From: Centrapalus pauciflorus
Taxonomy: Eukaryota > Streptophyta > Magnoliopsida > Asterales > Asteraceae
NCBI GenBank assembly: GCA_020465985.1
Contig: JAANYP010004253.1
Location: 630,001 to 694,000, forward strand
Direction: 5' to 3'
DNA length: 64,000 bases
Positions within the stretch are counted from its first letter, which is position 1. Each line of letters opens with the position of its first letter. Of this stretch, positions 48,965 to 63,177 are shown in pieces. The position numbers and the translations under genes were made by a program. The notes beneath the pieces are model-generated. The model searched no databases and was not told the DNA's origin. It saw only the letters and a program-made list of their open reading frames with translations.

Positions 48965-51900
48965 ATGGGTAACAAACAACAGGCATTTGAGAACATAGAG
49001 AGAGAAACACTGATTCTACCGGCATTACATCAAACAGATGGTGTGCAGGATGATAATAAGGTTTGTGGATGCAGTTATTTGAGTTCAATTCATGAGAAAT
49101 TCAAGGGTTTATGGAGTAATTTGTCAGGGATTGTGGTTAACGCTTGGGAGATGGGTCGATCGGACCCTAGAAAAGTTGTGTTTTCTGTGAAATTGGGTTT
49201 GGCTTTGGCTTTGATTTCTCTGTTGATATTTTGGAAAAAGCCTCTTCCTGACATCGGTGAACACTCTGTTTGGGCTATACTTACTGTTGTGTTTATCTTC
49301 GAATTCAGTATAGGTAAACTATTTAATAATTTCTCAATTTTTGAATCTTGTTATGATCATTTGTTTTTGGAGCAATTTGCAATTTGAATATTTTATTCTA
49401 GGGTTAAAAACTTAAAACCGTATAAATACTTTACTAAAATTATCGAAATGACTAATCTAGTTTTTTTATATGGTACTTATACTCAAAGATTACCCGTCGA
49501 TATGGTACATCTATCCACGGTTACCGGGTTGACGTTGAGGTTTTTACCAACTCAAATTGATAAAGTTGATTTGGGTTCTATAAAGTTGATTTGAAATTGA
49601 TACCCTTTTCCATTTCAAGTTTCTTTGTCAGGATTTGCATGTTATCTTTGTTGGTCTTTACTACAAGGGTTTCAACTTTGGTTTTTTGATATTTGGTAAC
49701 GAAAAAATTGCAAGCCACTCATTTTTTTAAGTTTTTAACAACAAGAAAACTACGAATAATTGCAGTTTATAGTTTTTCTGAATAAAAAATATTGCAACCC
49801 ATTTTGATTTTTAGTTTTTTACATAAAAAAATTTTCAACTCATTTAGATCGAAAAAACTAGAAAATCAAAATGGTTCGTGTTATTTTGTTTGGAAAAACT
49901 AAAAAGAGAATGGTTCGTAGTTTTTCATAAATGATTCGTAGTATCTTTTTCGTTCATATTGTATATAATCGTGAATAAATAATCAAATATTATCTTATCG
50001 TAGATAATATTCAGAATATATATTAGAATTTTTATAAGATTATAAAAAAATAAAAATTGTAAATAAATAAATTTAATGAAATTAAAAAATTGTCACTAAA
50101 TATAGTAATATGCTAATTAAATAAACTAAATTAAAATGTTATTATAAAATTTAACAACAAAATATGAAACATAAATTGAGTTTATTTTGGTGTTTATGAA
50201 ATTTTAGAAAAACTTAAAAAATAAAAAAATGGGTTTAATTTGATATGTTACAGTTATTGATAAAAATATAAAAAGTTGTTGCTATTTTTGATAACTGAAA
50301 AGTTGTTGGTGACCTACTAAAGAAGTTTGCAACTCACCAATTACTATTATTGATAGAAAAATAAAAAATTGTTACTATAAACGATAAAAATATAAAAGTC
50401 ATTGTTAATAATGATCAAAGATAAATAATGTTACTATTAATGATAAAAATGACAAAAGTTATTACTATTTTTAGTCATTTGCTCAATCATAAATGTGAAA
50501 TCAAGATGCATCTTTTACTAGTTTACACTAATCATGATGAAATTCAATAAAGTTTCAAACTTTGGTTATCAATTTTTAAGTAAAAAATTGCACTTTGCAC
50601 ATTGAAAATCAATTTGTTTTCATGTGTAGGAGCAACCTTTAGCAAAGGATTTAACCGTGGATTGGGGACTTTGTCTGCTGGTGGACTTGCTCTTGCTATG
50701 GCTGAGTTGGCTGAACTAGCGGGCGAAGCATGGATTGAAGTTGTTATCATCATCAGCATATTTACGATAGGTAACCACCGGCGTTCCTTGGTACTGTTGT
50801 TATTTGGTAACAAACTTCCCATCATACAGTTATCTTAAGGGATAATTCAAAAAACCATAAACTTTTCAGTTTTTTGTGATTAAAACCTCAAACTATTTTT
50901 TGTTGCATAGAAAACCCTGAACTAACTAAAAGTCAGTGATCAAGGTTTTATCAATGAGTAACTGGTTGAAAGTTGAAACAGGCTATTAATCCTACGTGGA
51001 CCGGTAAATAACCTACGTGGAATTGTTGAAACCGGTTGTCAAGTATTACACATCATTTAAACCCATGTTGATGATGTAATCCCGTTTAAAAATTACAATT
51101 AAAAATTATCAACGAGAGTTTAAATGATATATAATACTTGGCAACCGGTTTCAACAATTAAAATTTATTCCTCGTAGGTTATTTACCGGTCTAGGATTAA
51201 TAACAAGTTTCAACCGGTTAGCCATTGATAAAACATTGATTTACTGATTTTTAGTTAGTTTGGAGGTTTTCTATGCAACGAAAAATGATTTGGGGTTTTA
51301 ATCACAAAAAACTTACAAATTAAAGGTTTTTTGCGCAATTATCCATTGTCTTAATAAGTATCTTGATATGTGAATACTTATATGTATTTGTAGGATCACT
51401 TGCAACTTTCGTGAAATTTTACCCGACAATGAAGGCGTACGAATATGGATTCAGAGTGTTCATGTTAACCTATTGTTATATAATGGCATCTGGGTATCAG
51501 ACAAATGAGTTTATAGATATAGTTGTTGATCGGTTTTTGCTAATTGCACTGGGTTCTGGTGTGGGACTGCTTGTAAATGTTTGCATCTATCCCATCTGGG
51601 CGGGTGAAGATTTGCATAATTTGGTGGTTAAGAATTTCTTTAGCGTTGCGAGCTCCTTGGAAGGTTCAAAACTATTTGATAGTTACTCTATTACAAACTC
51701 ACTTTTAAGGATGATTACTAAAATAGCAAAAAATCACACCCCATTATCAAGTTTTAGACAAATAATATCAATATAACCAAAATAATCACATTTTACGTTA
51801 CCACATTTACGTGATAGCCATTATTTACGTGATCTGTACCTTTTATTAATATATTAATGCATTACGTTATAAAATGTGTTTGGTAACGTAAATTAATGGT

Positions 51901-54900
51901 ACTTTACGTTACCAAAAGGTGTTTACCATGAAATGACAAGCCACCTACTTTTTATCAGGAATGAACAATATTTAAATTTAGTAACGTAAAGTACCACTAT
52001 TTTACGTTACCAATTACTTTTTGTAACGTAATGCATTAAAATATTAATAAAAAGTACAGATCACGTAAATGATGACTATCACGTAATGTGGTAACGTAAA
52101 GTGTGACTATTTTGGTTAGATTGATATTATTTGGCTAAAACTTGATAATGGGGTGTGATTTTTGGCTATTTTAGTAATTTTCCCCACTTTTAAACCCTTT
52201 GTTTTTAGGTCAAACGTGCTTAATTTCAAATTCTGAATTTATTTGAATTTTGTCACAAATTTAACATGGGTGGTCTTGTAATATTCTGATAAAGTTTAAT
52301 GTCTAACACTCTAACCATCTATAATTTCTCGGAAATATAATGAATCCATATCAGTTTTGAAGTTCAAGGTGGCTTTTTTTTACTTCAAAAGTCAAATTAC
52401 ATTTCTTTATCTAATGGAATGGGTTTTGTTGCTAATCTGATCCGTTAATTCTTCAATTATGTCTTCTTTGCAGGTTGTATTAATCAATATCTGGATTGTG
52501 CTGAATACAAAAGCCTCACTTACCAAGCTTATGAAGATCGACTTTATACCGATTATAGATCAGCTGTAGAATCTACAAGTCAAGAGGATACTTTGGTATC
52601 ATACACTTCAAACCTTGTTTTATGCAAAATCAAATTCTATATGGATTGTATTGGTAAATTATCACCTGGGATTTCCCATTTCCTATAATTTGTCATGAGC
52701 TTGATGCTCATGTTACTATCAATTAACCTACGAACAATGTTATTAAAGGCTTGCGCCTCTGCGACTAAGTCCCTCTGGACATGCCATTTCAGGCTTCGCG
52801 CCTTTGAGATGTTCAATAGCGCCTTGTACGACTAGTCCTGGGCGAGTTAGGCGAGAGTCGAGGGCCTTGTTTCATAAACATCTATTAGGATTTTAAGACA
52901 TAAAACATAGTTTGCATGGTCAATTATACCCCCTGAAAACATCAAAGGTTGCCTATTAGAAGGTTGACTTCGGCCTTCTGGTTTACCTTATGCAATCTTT
53001 TGGAACATTTTACTTTGTTTGCGACTACTAACAATTATGGATTGAGGTAGTGTATTTGATATTATATTCTACACAATATGCTTTTATTTTGTCTTTATGG
53101 TAACATTGTCATGTAGAGTATTTTCTAAATTTTAGTTGGTTCACTTCGCTCGGGCCCTCGCCTTTTTGCGCCTCTCGACTTAGTCCCTAATCAAGGCATG
53201 TCGCCTCGAGTGCGACTTCGCTTTTAATAACATTCCCTACGAAAGTGAAGAATTCACAAGGTTTATTAAGTTGGAAAATAGTTTGTGTAATGTGAAAGCA
53301 TCAAACTATATGATTTGATGTTTGCTGTGTTCAGTTGAGCTTTGCAATATGGGAGCCACCCCATGGTGCTTACAAGACATCCAGGTATCCTTGGAGAAAC
53401 TTTGTGAAAGTTAGCGGTGCGCTGAGGCATTGCTCTTTTATGGTCGTGGCATTGCATGGATGCATACTATCAGAAATCCAGGTACTTGTTCTTCCCAGGG
53501 CCGTCTCATGGATTTTAGAGGCCATGTGCTTGTGATTACAACATAGTCCCTTAAGTATTTTAAGTATTTTAAATAGTAAATTGGTCATGATGAGACTCAA
53601 TTTTAATAGGTAAAGTCGAGTTCGTGGATAACAAAAAAACTTATTAGTGAAAAATTAAAATACATAATACGAATCAAACTGTATTTGACATGAATTCCAT
53701 TTTAACGCATCGATACACAACGTACACATGTCAAATACAAAAAAGTTTAAGTAGTCTAAATTTAGATCTTTATTATAACCGTGAGGCTCTACAAAATTGG
53801 GGGCCCTGTGCGGTCGAGCCTCCTAAAAGCCACCCTGGTTCTTCCCATTTCATTTCAAAACATTTTGCCCCATCATGTTTCCAATCTATCTTGACTAGGA
53901 TCTATTGGTTTACGAGATAGTTTTCCAAATTGTAAGCAGGAGCATGAATAGTTGTACTACGTTTTGAAGGTTGTATATTGAAAAAAATAGCGTACTTTTA
54001 CATATTTATTCATTTGGTCACTCTATTGTTTTCCCCTCATTTTAGTCTCTATATATATTTTTTGTTATATTCATTTTTGTCTCTTCGCCTTGGAAAATTA
54101 AAGGGAGAATTGCTTAAAATAACAATCAACTTGTCCCTTTTTTCTTATTATAGCAATCTCGCAAATTTTGTACCAAATAAAGGAACCAACTCTTTGTTCA
54201 TTACCGATTATAGCATTTAACCGGTAAAAAAAGTTATATATAGGGTTTATTGTTTGAAATAACAACCTACTTTTTATTTTTTTTCCTTATTGTGACAATG
54301 AGTTTTATTTTTTACCATTTAATATATTGTTTAAAATAACAACCTACTTGTTGTTTACCGGTTAAATGCTATAATCGGAAGTAAACCAAAAGTTGGTTCC
54401 ATTATATGGAACAAAATTTACGAGATTGCTATAATAAGAAAAAAGAGAAGTTGCTTGCTATTTTGAGCAATTCTCCCAAAATTAAATGTCAGAGGACCAT
54501 ATCGATAAGAATGTGAAAACATAACTGTTTTTATTGTTTAATGTCATTGGAAAAGAACAATCATATTTTAACATTTTTTATCAATTTGGTCCGTCCGCCC
54601 CTAGGTAGAGGGATCAATGTGAGTACGAAACAAGAAAATAAACTGCAAAATGGATTAAATTAATAAAAGTGTAAAAGTACGTTGGTTTTTTTAAAATATA
54701 AACCCCTGTATTGAAACATCAAGACAAGTGCAACATACTCTCAGTTCATTTCAAACTTGGATCATTGGACATTAAAAATCTTAGCAAAACCAAATTATTT
54801 TGAATAATGTTAAACAGCCATGTAAATTGTTGATATGGTTTCTATAATAGTCTTTCAAAAGTTTAATGGTTATGGTAACTAGGGCTGCAAACGAGTCGAG

Positions 54901-56190
54901 TCAAGCTCAAGCTCGACAGGGCTCGCGCTCAGCTCGATTCGTTTAGGGTAGGCTCGAGCTTGGCTCGATAGCTCGACGAGCTTTCAAAATGTAGGCTCGA
55001 GCTCGACTCGAGAAGTACTTGAATTAGGCTTGGGCTCGGCTCGAAAAGCTTGAATTTCTATAAAAAAAATTTGAGTTTGCTTTTTTGGCATATAGCTCGA
55101 GCTGAAACTCCATAAAATCTCAGCTCGATGATTGAAAAGCTCGAATTGCTTAATAAAAATTTGACTCGATAGGTATATATATAAGACTCTATACTCAAAT
55201 AACTTGAAAAGCTCAACATTATATATACATATATAGAAGGTCTGAAAAGCTCGATAAAAACTCGAGCCGAGTCATTTGAAGCTCTACCTCGGATCATTAA
55301 ATTTTCAAAACTCGGGCTTGAGATCAAGCTCAATAAAGCTCGGCTCATTCAAGCCAAGCTAGAGATGCTCGATAATTATTAGAAAGTTAAATGGCTTTAT
55401 AATGATAGCATGCTGCTTTGTGCATATTGCTGCAGTTATTTGATGATCAACAAAGGTAAATGTTTGACAACCATAAAAATGGAAGTCATTGACCATGTTC
55501 TATGTACTATATATGCAGGCTCCTGCAGATAGGAGAGGGGTTTTTCAAGACGAACTCGAAAGGGTAGGCACAGCTGGCGCAAAAGTTCTACGTGAACTCG
55601 GTAACAAAGTCAAGAAATTGGAGAAATTAGAGCCGATAAACATACTCGACGAAGTTCTCAAGGCTGCTGGAGATTTACAAAGGAAAATTGACTGCAAGTC
55701 CTACCTTCTAGTTGATTCAAACAGTTGGGAAATCGGAAAACCACCAATCGAGCTTCATGATCCCCAAGATTTCTCAAATCTCGAAGACCAACATAAATAC
55801 CACGGGTACCATTCTTTTAGCGAAACACTACTCGATCTTGGAACATCAACGAGTCCTGAAAGTACTAATTTACACACGGAGGATACAATTGGTGAATACA
55901 AGTCATTAACTAGGCAATTCTCATATAAACCTGAAAGAATGGTGATACTAAATGAAGGGGACACGTATAAGAGCGCGAGCGTACTTTCCTTAGTGACATT
56001 TACATCGCTTTTGATCGAATTCGTTGCAAGGCTCAAGAGTCTAGTTGTGGCCTTTGAGGAACTAAGCGATAAAGCGAAGTTTAAGGATCCACCCGCGGAA
56101 GGGAAGAAGGAAGAGGAGCCTTGTGGTTTGTGGGACAGGTTTTCGAAGTTTGTAAAGCCTAGGAACAGAAGCGCGGACTTGTTAGCTTAG
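48965..56190 (+). CDS. ALMT: Aluminum-activated malate transporter (ALMT) family anion channel
   Basis: Six exons: 48965-49313, 50630-50770, 51394-51663, 52474-52595, 53335-53481 and 55519-56190. They total 1701 nt, 566 residues plus stop. All junctions are GT-AG and phases agree. ALMTs are anion (malate, chloride) channels of the plasma membrane or tonoplast. The N-terminal half has about six hydrophobic segments between residues 65 and 240 (for example VFSVKLGLALALISLLIFW and DRFLLIALGSGVGLLVNV). The conserved GFNRGLGTLSAGGLALAMAE, MKAYEYGFRVF and YPIWAGEDLH phrases follow. The WEP motif is at 300-302 (FAIWEPPHG), before a long cytosolic helical C-terminus. Similarity looks closest to the ALMT9/ALMT4 vacuolar group, from memory. 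The ATG at 48965 is chosen over an in-frame ATG at 48872 because the sequence before it (a HSI...FVLTNLIE stretch) is not family-like; this remains less certain. The introns hold five insertions. Confidence 0.94.
50839..51345. mobile_element. MULE-type element in ALMT intron 2
   Basis: Left GGGATAATTCAAAAAACCAT faces a right end complementing to TGGATAATTGCGCAAAAAAC. Arms share GTTTTTTGTGATTAAAACC. Flanks TTATCTTAA (50830-50838) and TTGTCTTAA (51346-51354) match at 8 of 9. The paralogous intron at 62769-62883 lacks it. Confidence 0.85.
51709..52184. mobile_element. MULE-type element in ALMT intron 3
   Basis: Ends GGATGATTACTAAAATAGC and, complemented, GGGAAAATTACTAAAATAGC. The 476 bp is almost wholly palindromic. 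A perfect 9 bp duplication CACTTTTAA flanks it (51700-51708 and 52185-52193). The paralog at about 63382 has a single CACTTTTAG at that place, an empty site. Confidence 0.92.
52735..53235. mobile_element. hAT-like element in ALMT intron 4
   Basis: Ends CAATGTTATTAAAGGC and, complemented, GAATGTTATTAAAAGC. A perfect 8 bp duplication CCTACGAA flanks it (52727-52734 and 53236-53243). Sub-terminal GCGCCTCT and GACTAAGTCCC motifs are mirrored. The ends depart from the usual YARNG, so the superfamily rests on the 8 bp duplication. Confidence 0.75.
53496..53837. mobile_element. hAT element 14 bp inside ALMT intron 5
   Basis: Starts CAGGGCCGTCTCATGG and ends CCACCCTG. A perfect 8 bp duplication GTTCTTCC flanks it (53488-53495 and 53838-53845). 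The related copy at 58484-59716 also begins CAG(A/G)GCCGTCTC. The exon 5 donor at 53482 is untouched. Confidence 0.88.
54103..54477. mobile_element. MULE-type element in ALMT intron 5
   Basis: Ends GGGAGAATTGCTTAAAATAA and, complemented, GGGAGAATTGCTCAAAATAG. A perfect 9 bp duplication AAAATTAAA flanks it (54094-54102 and 54478-54486). Confidence 0.9.
54890..55375. mobile_element. Truncated hAT-like element in ALMT intron 5
   Basis: The left end TAGGGCTGCAAACGAGTCGAG fits a hAT-type terminus, followed by dense AGCTCGA motifs to about 55375. The complementary right end is missing and no 8 bp duplication was found. Confidence 0.5.
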
Positions 56191-56226
56191 CTAACAAATT
56201 TGGAAAGATCCTGTTGTTTTCTATAA

Positions 56227-56521
56227 GGTTGTGTTTGGTACAAAGAATCGAAAGTGAAAGGAAATGAAGACAAATTACAAGTTAGGATACTTGAATTACA
56301 TATATAAATTTTCTATGAATTCTCAAGTTGGATCAATATATAAGCTAAAGATCTATTCTTTCATTTCTTTAGCAACTGTGGAGAATTAAGTGTAAACTAA
56401 AATTAGAGAAAGATAATTACAATCACCATTAGGTTATTGTATTTTCAACTTTGATGGTATAAAAAACCATTGATTTTATACTTAATTCTTTTCTCTATGA
56501 TTCTTCCTACCAAACACAACC
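56227..56521. mobile_element. Tourist-like element F in the ALMT 3' flank
   Basis: Starts GGTTGTGTTTGGTACAAAG 37 bp after the ALMT stop. It ends with the complement of GGTTGTGTTTGGTAGGAAG, with TAA flanks (56224-56226 and 56522-56524). The right end plus flank is tandemly repeated once (about 56500-56575). It probably lies in the 3'UTR. Confidence 0.75.
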
Positions 56522-57093
56522 TAAGTGTTATGATGGTTCCTACCAAACACAACCTAAGTGTTATGATGGTTCTTGGGAAACAAGTACACATCTTTGGAGG
56601 TTTAGGTCTGATTTCTTAAGGACCATACCTCGTATAGGTGGTAAACGGCTTAGGCTCGATGGTTTAGCCGGTAACGGTTAAATTCTTAGGTTGGATCAAA
56701 AGGGGTTTAGCAAGGGTGGGTTGACATTGTCTCTTCTCCATGAAGAATTTGGTATTTTAGCATAGTTGATTTATCTAGTTTTTTTTATGGAATTAGATTA
56801 GAAACCCATAGTGTTATATGGGATGGTTCATTAACTACTAGTTTATTTACGTGAATATTTTTAATAAATAATTTGTTACATAAACTGTATATTTTATCAA
56901 TCAATAAATAAAAATATCATGAGATACATTTTTTACTAATATTGGATTGCATTTTGTTTTGTAATACATGAAATAATGCCTACCTTTTTTTTAACTTTTA
57001 ATAATTTAGTATAATCTATATTTATTATTAATATTAAACACATTAAATAATTATACATAGACACATATACATATACATACACACATGTATGTA

Positions 57094-57593
<500 letters not shown>

Positions 57594-57679
<86 letters not shown>
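57594..57679. repeat. (TA)n between element copies 2 and 3
   Basis: About 43 TA units separate the two copies, so they share one microsatellite. Confidence 0.95.
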
Positions 57680-58239
<560 letters not shown>

Positions 58240-58483
58240 TTTAAATTCAAATTTAATTAGTAGATTGACGATAAAATGCAGGAAAATAAATATATTTTCC
58301 TCTTACCTCATTGTCGAGTTTGTTTGGTGGTGTCATTGGAGTTTTCATTGTTGCAGCTTTTGTGAGATTTAAGAATTCTAAAAGATTTGCTTATTTGGAT
58401 CTTTTGTTTGGTTTAAAATATTGTAAAGAAAGTGAAACGTAAATTACGGTAGAGCAGGATTCATGTTTATAGATTGTTGTACG

Positions 58484-59716
58484 CAGAGCCGTCTCTTAGA
58501 TTTCGAAGACCCTGTGCAATAACTATAAAGAGACCCTATAAACATAAAAATTTAGAATGTATTTATAAAGTTCACTAATACGATGAAAGGTAACATTTGT
58601 ATTAACAATATAGTGTCATTAGTATCAACATTAGCATCACCAACATTCATATCATTAAAATTAGCATCGTTAATTTTCATATCATTAAGATTAATATTAG
58701 CATCATCAAAGTTAGTTTCATTACTATCCATATCATCGCCATTAACATTCATAGTGTCAACATTAGTCTTAATTATTTTTAAAAACTTATCAAGAGCCCT
58801 ACTTTGAGCTAAACAAGCTCTACAATTCATTTCTTCTTTTTACGTTTTTTCAAATTAAGACTCATTTTTTCTCATCTTAGAAGACATAAATTAGGAAAAG
58901 GTTAAAAGAATGAAAAGATACACATTGACCTGATGGCTGCAGTCCACCAACGTCCAACGGTAGTGTGTCCACAATATGATTGTGTCCACCAATAGCAAAT
59001 AACAAACAAAAAAACCTGCAACCAAAAATTTCAACAGTATTTAATCCATATTGCATAATCACCACAAGGATATCCATAAAGCATAATCTTTTATTCTTTA
59101 ATTAAAATTTCAAAACACAAACCTGTTAGTCTAATAGTTTTTTACTGCTATTTCTTAAAAAAAATGACAACTGCAATTTCCAGGTTGTAAATTTCATATC
59201 AAGTAGCCAGAAATCAAAAATCATAATTGAACTTCGATTTTGTTTAATCGGAAGAGGAGAGTAGACTCTTGTTTTTGTTTGATCGGAGGAGAAGAGTAGC
59301 TAGAAATCAAAGTTTGAAAGTATTAAGAAGCCAGATTGAATATTGAACTTACAAAGAACCGTTGTGATTGATTCTTGAATGATGTGTGACTATTCGTAGC
59401 GGTAGACCGTAGTTGTTCATAGCTATGCGAAAAACCATCGTGAACGTCAATCGACACAGTCAATCGCGTGCCTGTCTGGCTCGTTAAACTCAATCGGTCT
59501 CAGTTTCTTTCAAGGGCCGCTGCTGGCTGCTGCGCTACATTTTCCAAGCATGTGTTCAGCCGTCTGCTTGAAGAGTGAAGAACGAGGAGAATTAAGGGTT
59601 TTTGTGGGCCTGTCTGCATAAATATATAACATATACCTTAGCTAATTTTTGGAGGCCCTATTGATATGGAGGCCCTGGGCAAGGGCCCATTTTGCCCACC
59701 CCTAAAACCGGGCCTG
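58484..59716. mobile_element. hAT element upstream of the ALMT pseudogene
   Basis: Starts CAGAGCCGTCTCTTAG and ends ACCGGGCCTG. A perfect 8 bp duplication GTTGTACG flanks it (58476-58483 and 59717-59724). The intact gene's upstream region has one GTTGTACG, the empty site. Near 58600-58760 a trinucleotide-rich CATTAGCATCA repeat is present. No transposase is seen in 1.23 kb. Confidence 0.88.
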
Positions 59717-59762
59717 GTTGTACGAAAGAATTGATGTGATAGCATAGAAAGTGATTTGGTGG

Positions 59763-61480
59763 TGTCACATCCTTGCTTTAAACAAGCTTGCTTAATCCCA
59801 GGAATAAATAACAATAACAATAACCATCACATTAAGTCTAGAGCTTGCATAAATCTAAATAAAGCATTAGAATAAGCCATGCACTACACGTGCTACAAAG
59901 TTACATAACTAAGTGCTATTACATCATAATAATAATAAAAGCAGCTACCCAGATCCCAAGGCATCATAAAACTATACCACAAGCTGAATAGTGAGCTAAA
60001 ATCCTCTGGGTTGATCAGAAAATATACCTATTCAGACGGTCCAGCTTGCTCTTTACCTTTGCCTGTAAAAATTGTGAGTAGCAACTGTAAGCTAATTGCT
60101 TAGTGAGTTAACAGATATTCATGATGCATGTAAGATATGTGGCTAAACGACAAATGCCTATAAAAGGTTGTAATGCTTGCTTGCTTACTTGCACTTATAC
60201 CCAGAATGAATGCTTGCACAATTGAGACATTACACACTGAAAGGAGATGCCACCACTAGGGGTTACCGCTGACAGATGATCAATCTGTGATGCGGGGCTA
60301 GCTATCCGCATAATGCTTGGGATAGTGGTGAGCATCAGAATTGCTTGCTTGTAAAGTAAAATGCTTATGAAATGCACAAAGAAACGCTCAAACAAAACTT
60401 GCTGTATAATATGCAGAATAATAAACAGATAGCAATAAATTATGCACATTAATAGATCAGATGTAAGATCCGGCTAAGCTGGGCACCGCCTGTACCACAG
60501 TGTTCGCCTTCACTCACAAAAGTCTATTGAAGTCCAAAGAAGGCATATAGAAGTAAATTATGTCTCAATTACATTAAATACATGTAAACAAGAATAACTG
60601 TTACTCACGGTACTGCCTTATGCTTTGTAATATTCTGAGATGCTTGCTTTGCTTATCTATGCTTTATATTGCTCTGAAACGCTTGCACTTGTTTATCTAG
60701 GCTTTAATATACTCTGGCACTGGCTTTGACTCATAACCGAGCTAAACCGTTTAATTTAATATCTGAGGTGCTGTGAAATGTCTGTAATTTAACATTACAG
60801 AATATACACTAAATTAATAATGCTACCTTAAAATTTCAACATCTACAAACCTTAACTTCTAGCTAAATATCTTGTTTAATTATGCGTTGCCCACGAATTT
60901 ATTCAAGTTATTCGAACTGGGGGGGGGGGGGGGCGCTTTGAATTTATGAGGTTCGAACTCATATAGCCTTCGAACATAGGAAATCTTGAACATAAGGCCT
61001 TCGAATTTAGCCTATTTCGAATTTGTTCTTGGCATCTCGAACTTGTTCGTGTTTTTCAGCTTTCAAACATGCATTCCCAAGCCAAAAATAATGAATATGC
61101 TAAGGTACAAGTCTAAATTCGATTCTATTACACTTATTCTAGCAGAATCGAGTTATAACTCAAACAAAATAGCTCTAAACGTATCAAAGATGAGGATTTT
61201 GAACCCTTTTTCTCAAATCACACATGCAATTGCAGATCCGTGTAGCACTCTTCGAGATCTATCCGATGACGTATAACTCGAGATTTGGCCGGTCGGTTTG
61301 GGAGAAAAGTTAGAGAGAAAGTGAGCTTAGAGAGAGAGGCTCTCAAATAGAAACATGGGTTTTTTTTTTGCAAGAATGAGGAATATAACTTTCAGCTCCT
61401 ACTTATATATAAAAATTCAAAATTACATCATTAAACGCAAATTGCCCAAAACACATAAAATAAAAAAGCAAGGTGTTATA
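59763..61480. mobile_element. Solo LTR, gypsy type
   Basis: Starts TGTCACATCC and ends GGTGTTATA, close to the usual TG...CA. A 5 bp duplication GGTGG flanks it (59758-59762 and 61481-61485). The intact gene has continuous sequence here (GATTTGGTGGG at 48783). Length 1718 bp, with a run of about 14 G at 60920. Confidence 0.85.
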
Positions 61481-61872
61481 GGTGGGCACCTTCGTCCCTT
61501 CGCTCTTTTTTTTTTTCTCGAAGCTGTTGACATGTTCGTGTCATTGTCTTCGAAGTTCAGACACATCAACTTGAATGAATTTGCACAGAAATTGTTGCTT
61601 TTTATCTTTCTTGTAACTAGATTTTCTAAGAACACATTCTAAGAGGGACTATATCCATCAGCAGCTATTTCACTCGATAGCCACAAGTTTTGTGCTCAAC
61701 AACCTTATGGAAATGGGTAACAAGCAAGGGTCGTTTGCTCGTTGCACAACATAGAGAGTGAAAGACTGATTCTACAGGCAACACAACAAACATATGATGT
61801 TTAGGATGATTATTATGGTGATAATAAGGTTTGTGGGTGCAGTTGTTTGAGTTCAATTCGTGGGAAAGTTAA

Positions 61873-62186
61873 GGGGGATTTGGTTCATGGATTTCATGGG
61901 ATTCACTGGGATTTGCATTTAAAATCATTTGTTTGGTTCGCAAATTTCAGTAAGGATTTAAAATCCTAGGATTTCTTAAATAGTTTCCTTCTTTGTTATT
62001 AAAACCCAGCCTCCCCCCTAGTATTTTAAATCCCAACTTTCTTGCATTTTTCAGATTAGCAAAATTTTCCTAAAAAATAATGCTGATTCTTTGACAAAAT
62101 CCTAACAAATGCAAATGCTGCATGATGCAAATCATTTGACAAAATGCAAATCCCATAGAAAAAAAATCTGCAAACCAAACACGCCC
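61873..62186. mobile_element. Tourist-like element D inside pseudogene exon 1
   Basis: Ends GGGGGATTTGGTTCATGG and, complemented, GGGCGTGTTTGGTTTGCAG, with TAA on each side (61870-61872 and 62187-62189). It splits the codons equal to FKGLWSN of the intact gene. Confidence 0.9.
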
Positions 62187-62901
62187 TAAGGGTTTATAGA
62201 GTAATTTGCGAGGGGTAGTGGTTAATGCTTAAAATTTGTGTTTTCTGCAAAATTGGGTTTGGGGTTGGCTTTGATTTCTTGGTTGATATTTTGGAAAGAA
62301 CCTCTTCCTGATATCAGTGAACACTTTGTTTGGACTATACTTACTGTTGTACTTATCTTCAAATTCAGTATATGTAAAGTATTAATTATTTCCCATATTT
62401 TTGATCTTAGTAATTTGATGCCCTTTTGGCATATTATGTTCACTTGCTTTTGGAGCAAAGGTTGAAATTTGAATCTTTATGTTAACCTAAGGATTTCTAA
62501 ATATGGATTGTTATGATTTCAGAGTAACAGGATACATATCAATTTTCAAAGTAAAAAATTGCACTTTGCAAATTGATAATCAAGATAGATTGTCATTATA
62601 CGTTTTGATGATTGTTTTCATATATAGGAGCAACCTTTAGCGATGGATTTAACCGTGGACTGGGGACTTTGTCTACCGGTGAAATTGCTCTTGCTATGGC
62701 TGAGTTGGGTGAACTAGCTCGAGAAGCATGGATTGAAGTTGTTATCATCTTCAGCATATTTACAATAGGTAACCACCGTCGTTCCTTGGTACTGGTGTTA
62801 TTTGGTAATGAACTTCCCATCATACGATGATACAATTATCTTTATACATATTTTGGTATGTGAATACTTATATGTATATGTAGGATCACTTGCAACTTTC
62901 A

Positions 62902-63177
62902 CAGGTCGCCGGTTGCACAAATCTGTTTTTTTAAAAACTTATTTAGACATTCTACTTTAGTACTTTTAGTTTATTTGTTTTGATTTGAGGTTATAAAATT
63001 TTATAATTAAGTTGTACACTTAAATTTTTTTGAATAATTGAACAGTTTAGGTGACATACATAAACAATCATTGGTTGCACAATTAAAATTTTAAAAAATT
63101 TTAACTTAAGAAACGATGTTATTAGGGAGGGGACCGGTGACACATGCCACCCCACAATGAACATGGGTCCGCCCCTG
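62902..63177. mobile_element. hAT element inside pseudogene exon 3
   Basis: Starts CAGGTCGCCGG and ends CCGCCCCTG. A perfect 8 bp duplication AACTTTCA flanks it (62894-62901 and 63178-63185). The intact gene reads straight through (GCAACTTTCGTGAAATTT at about 51403). Confidence 0.9.
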
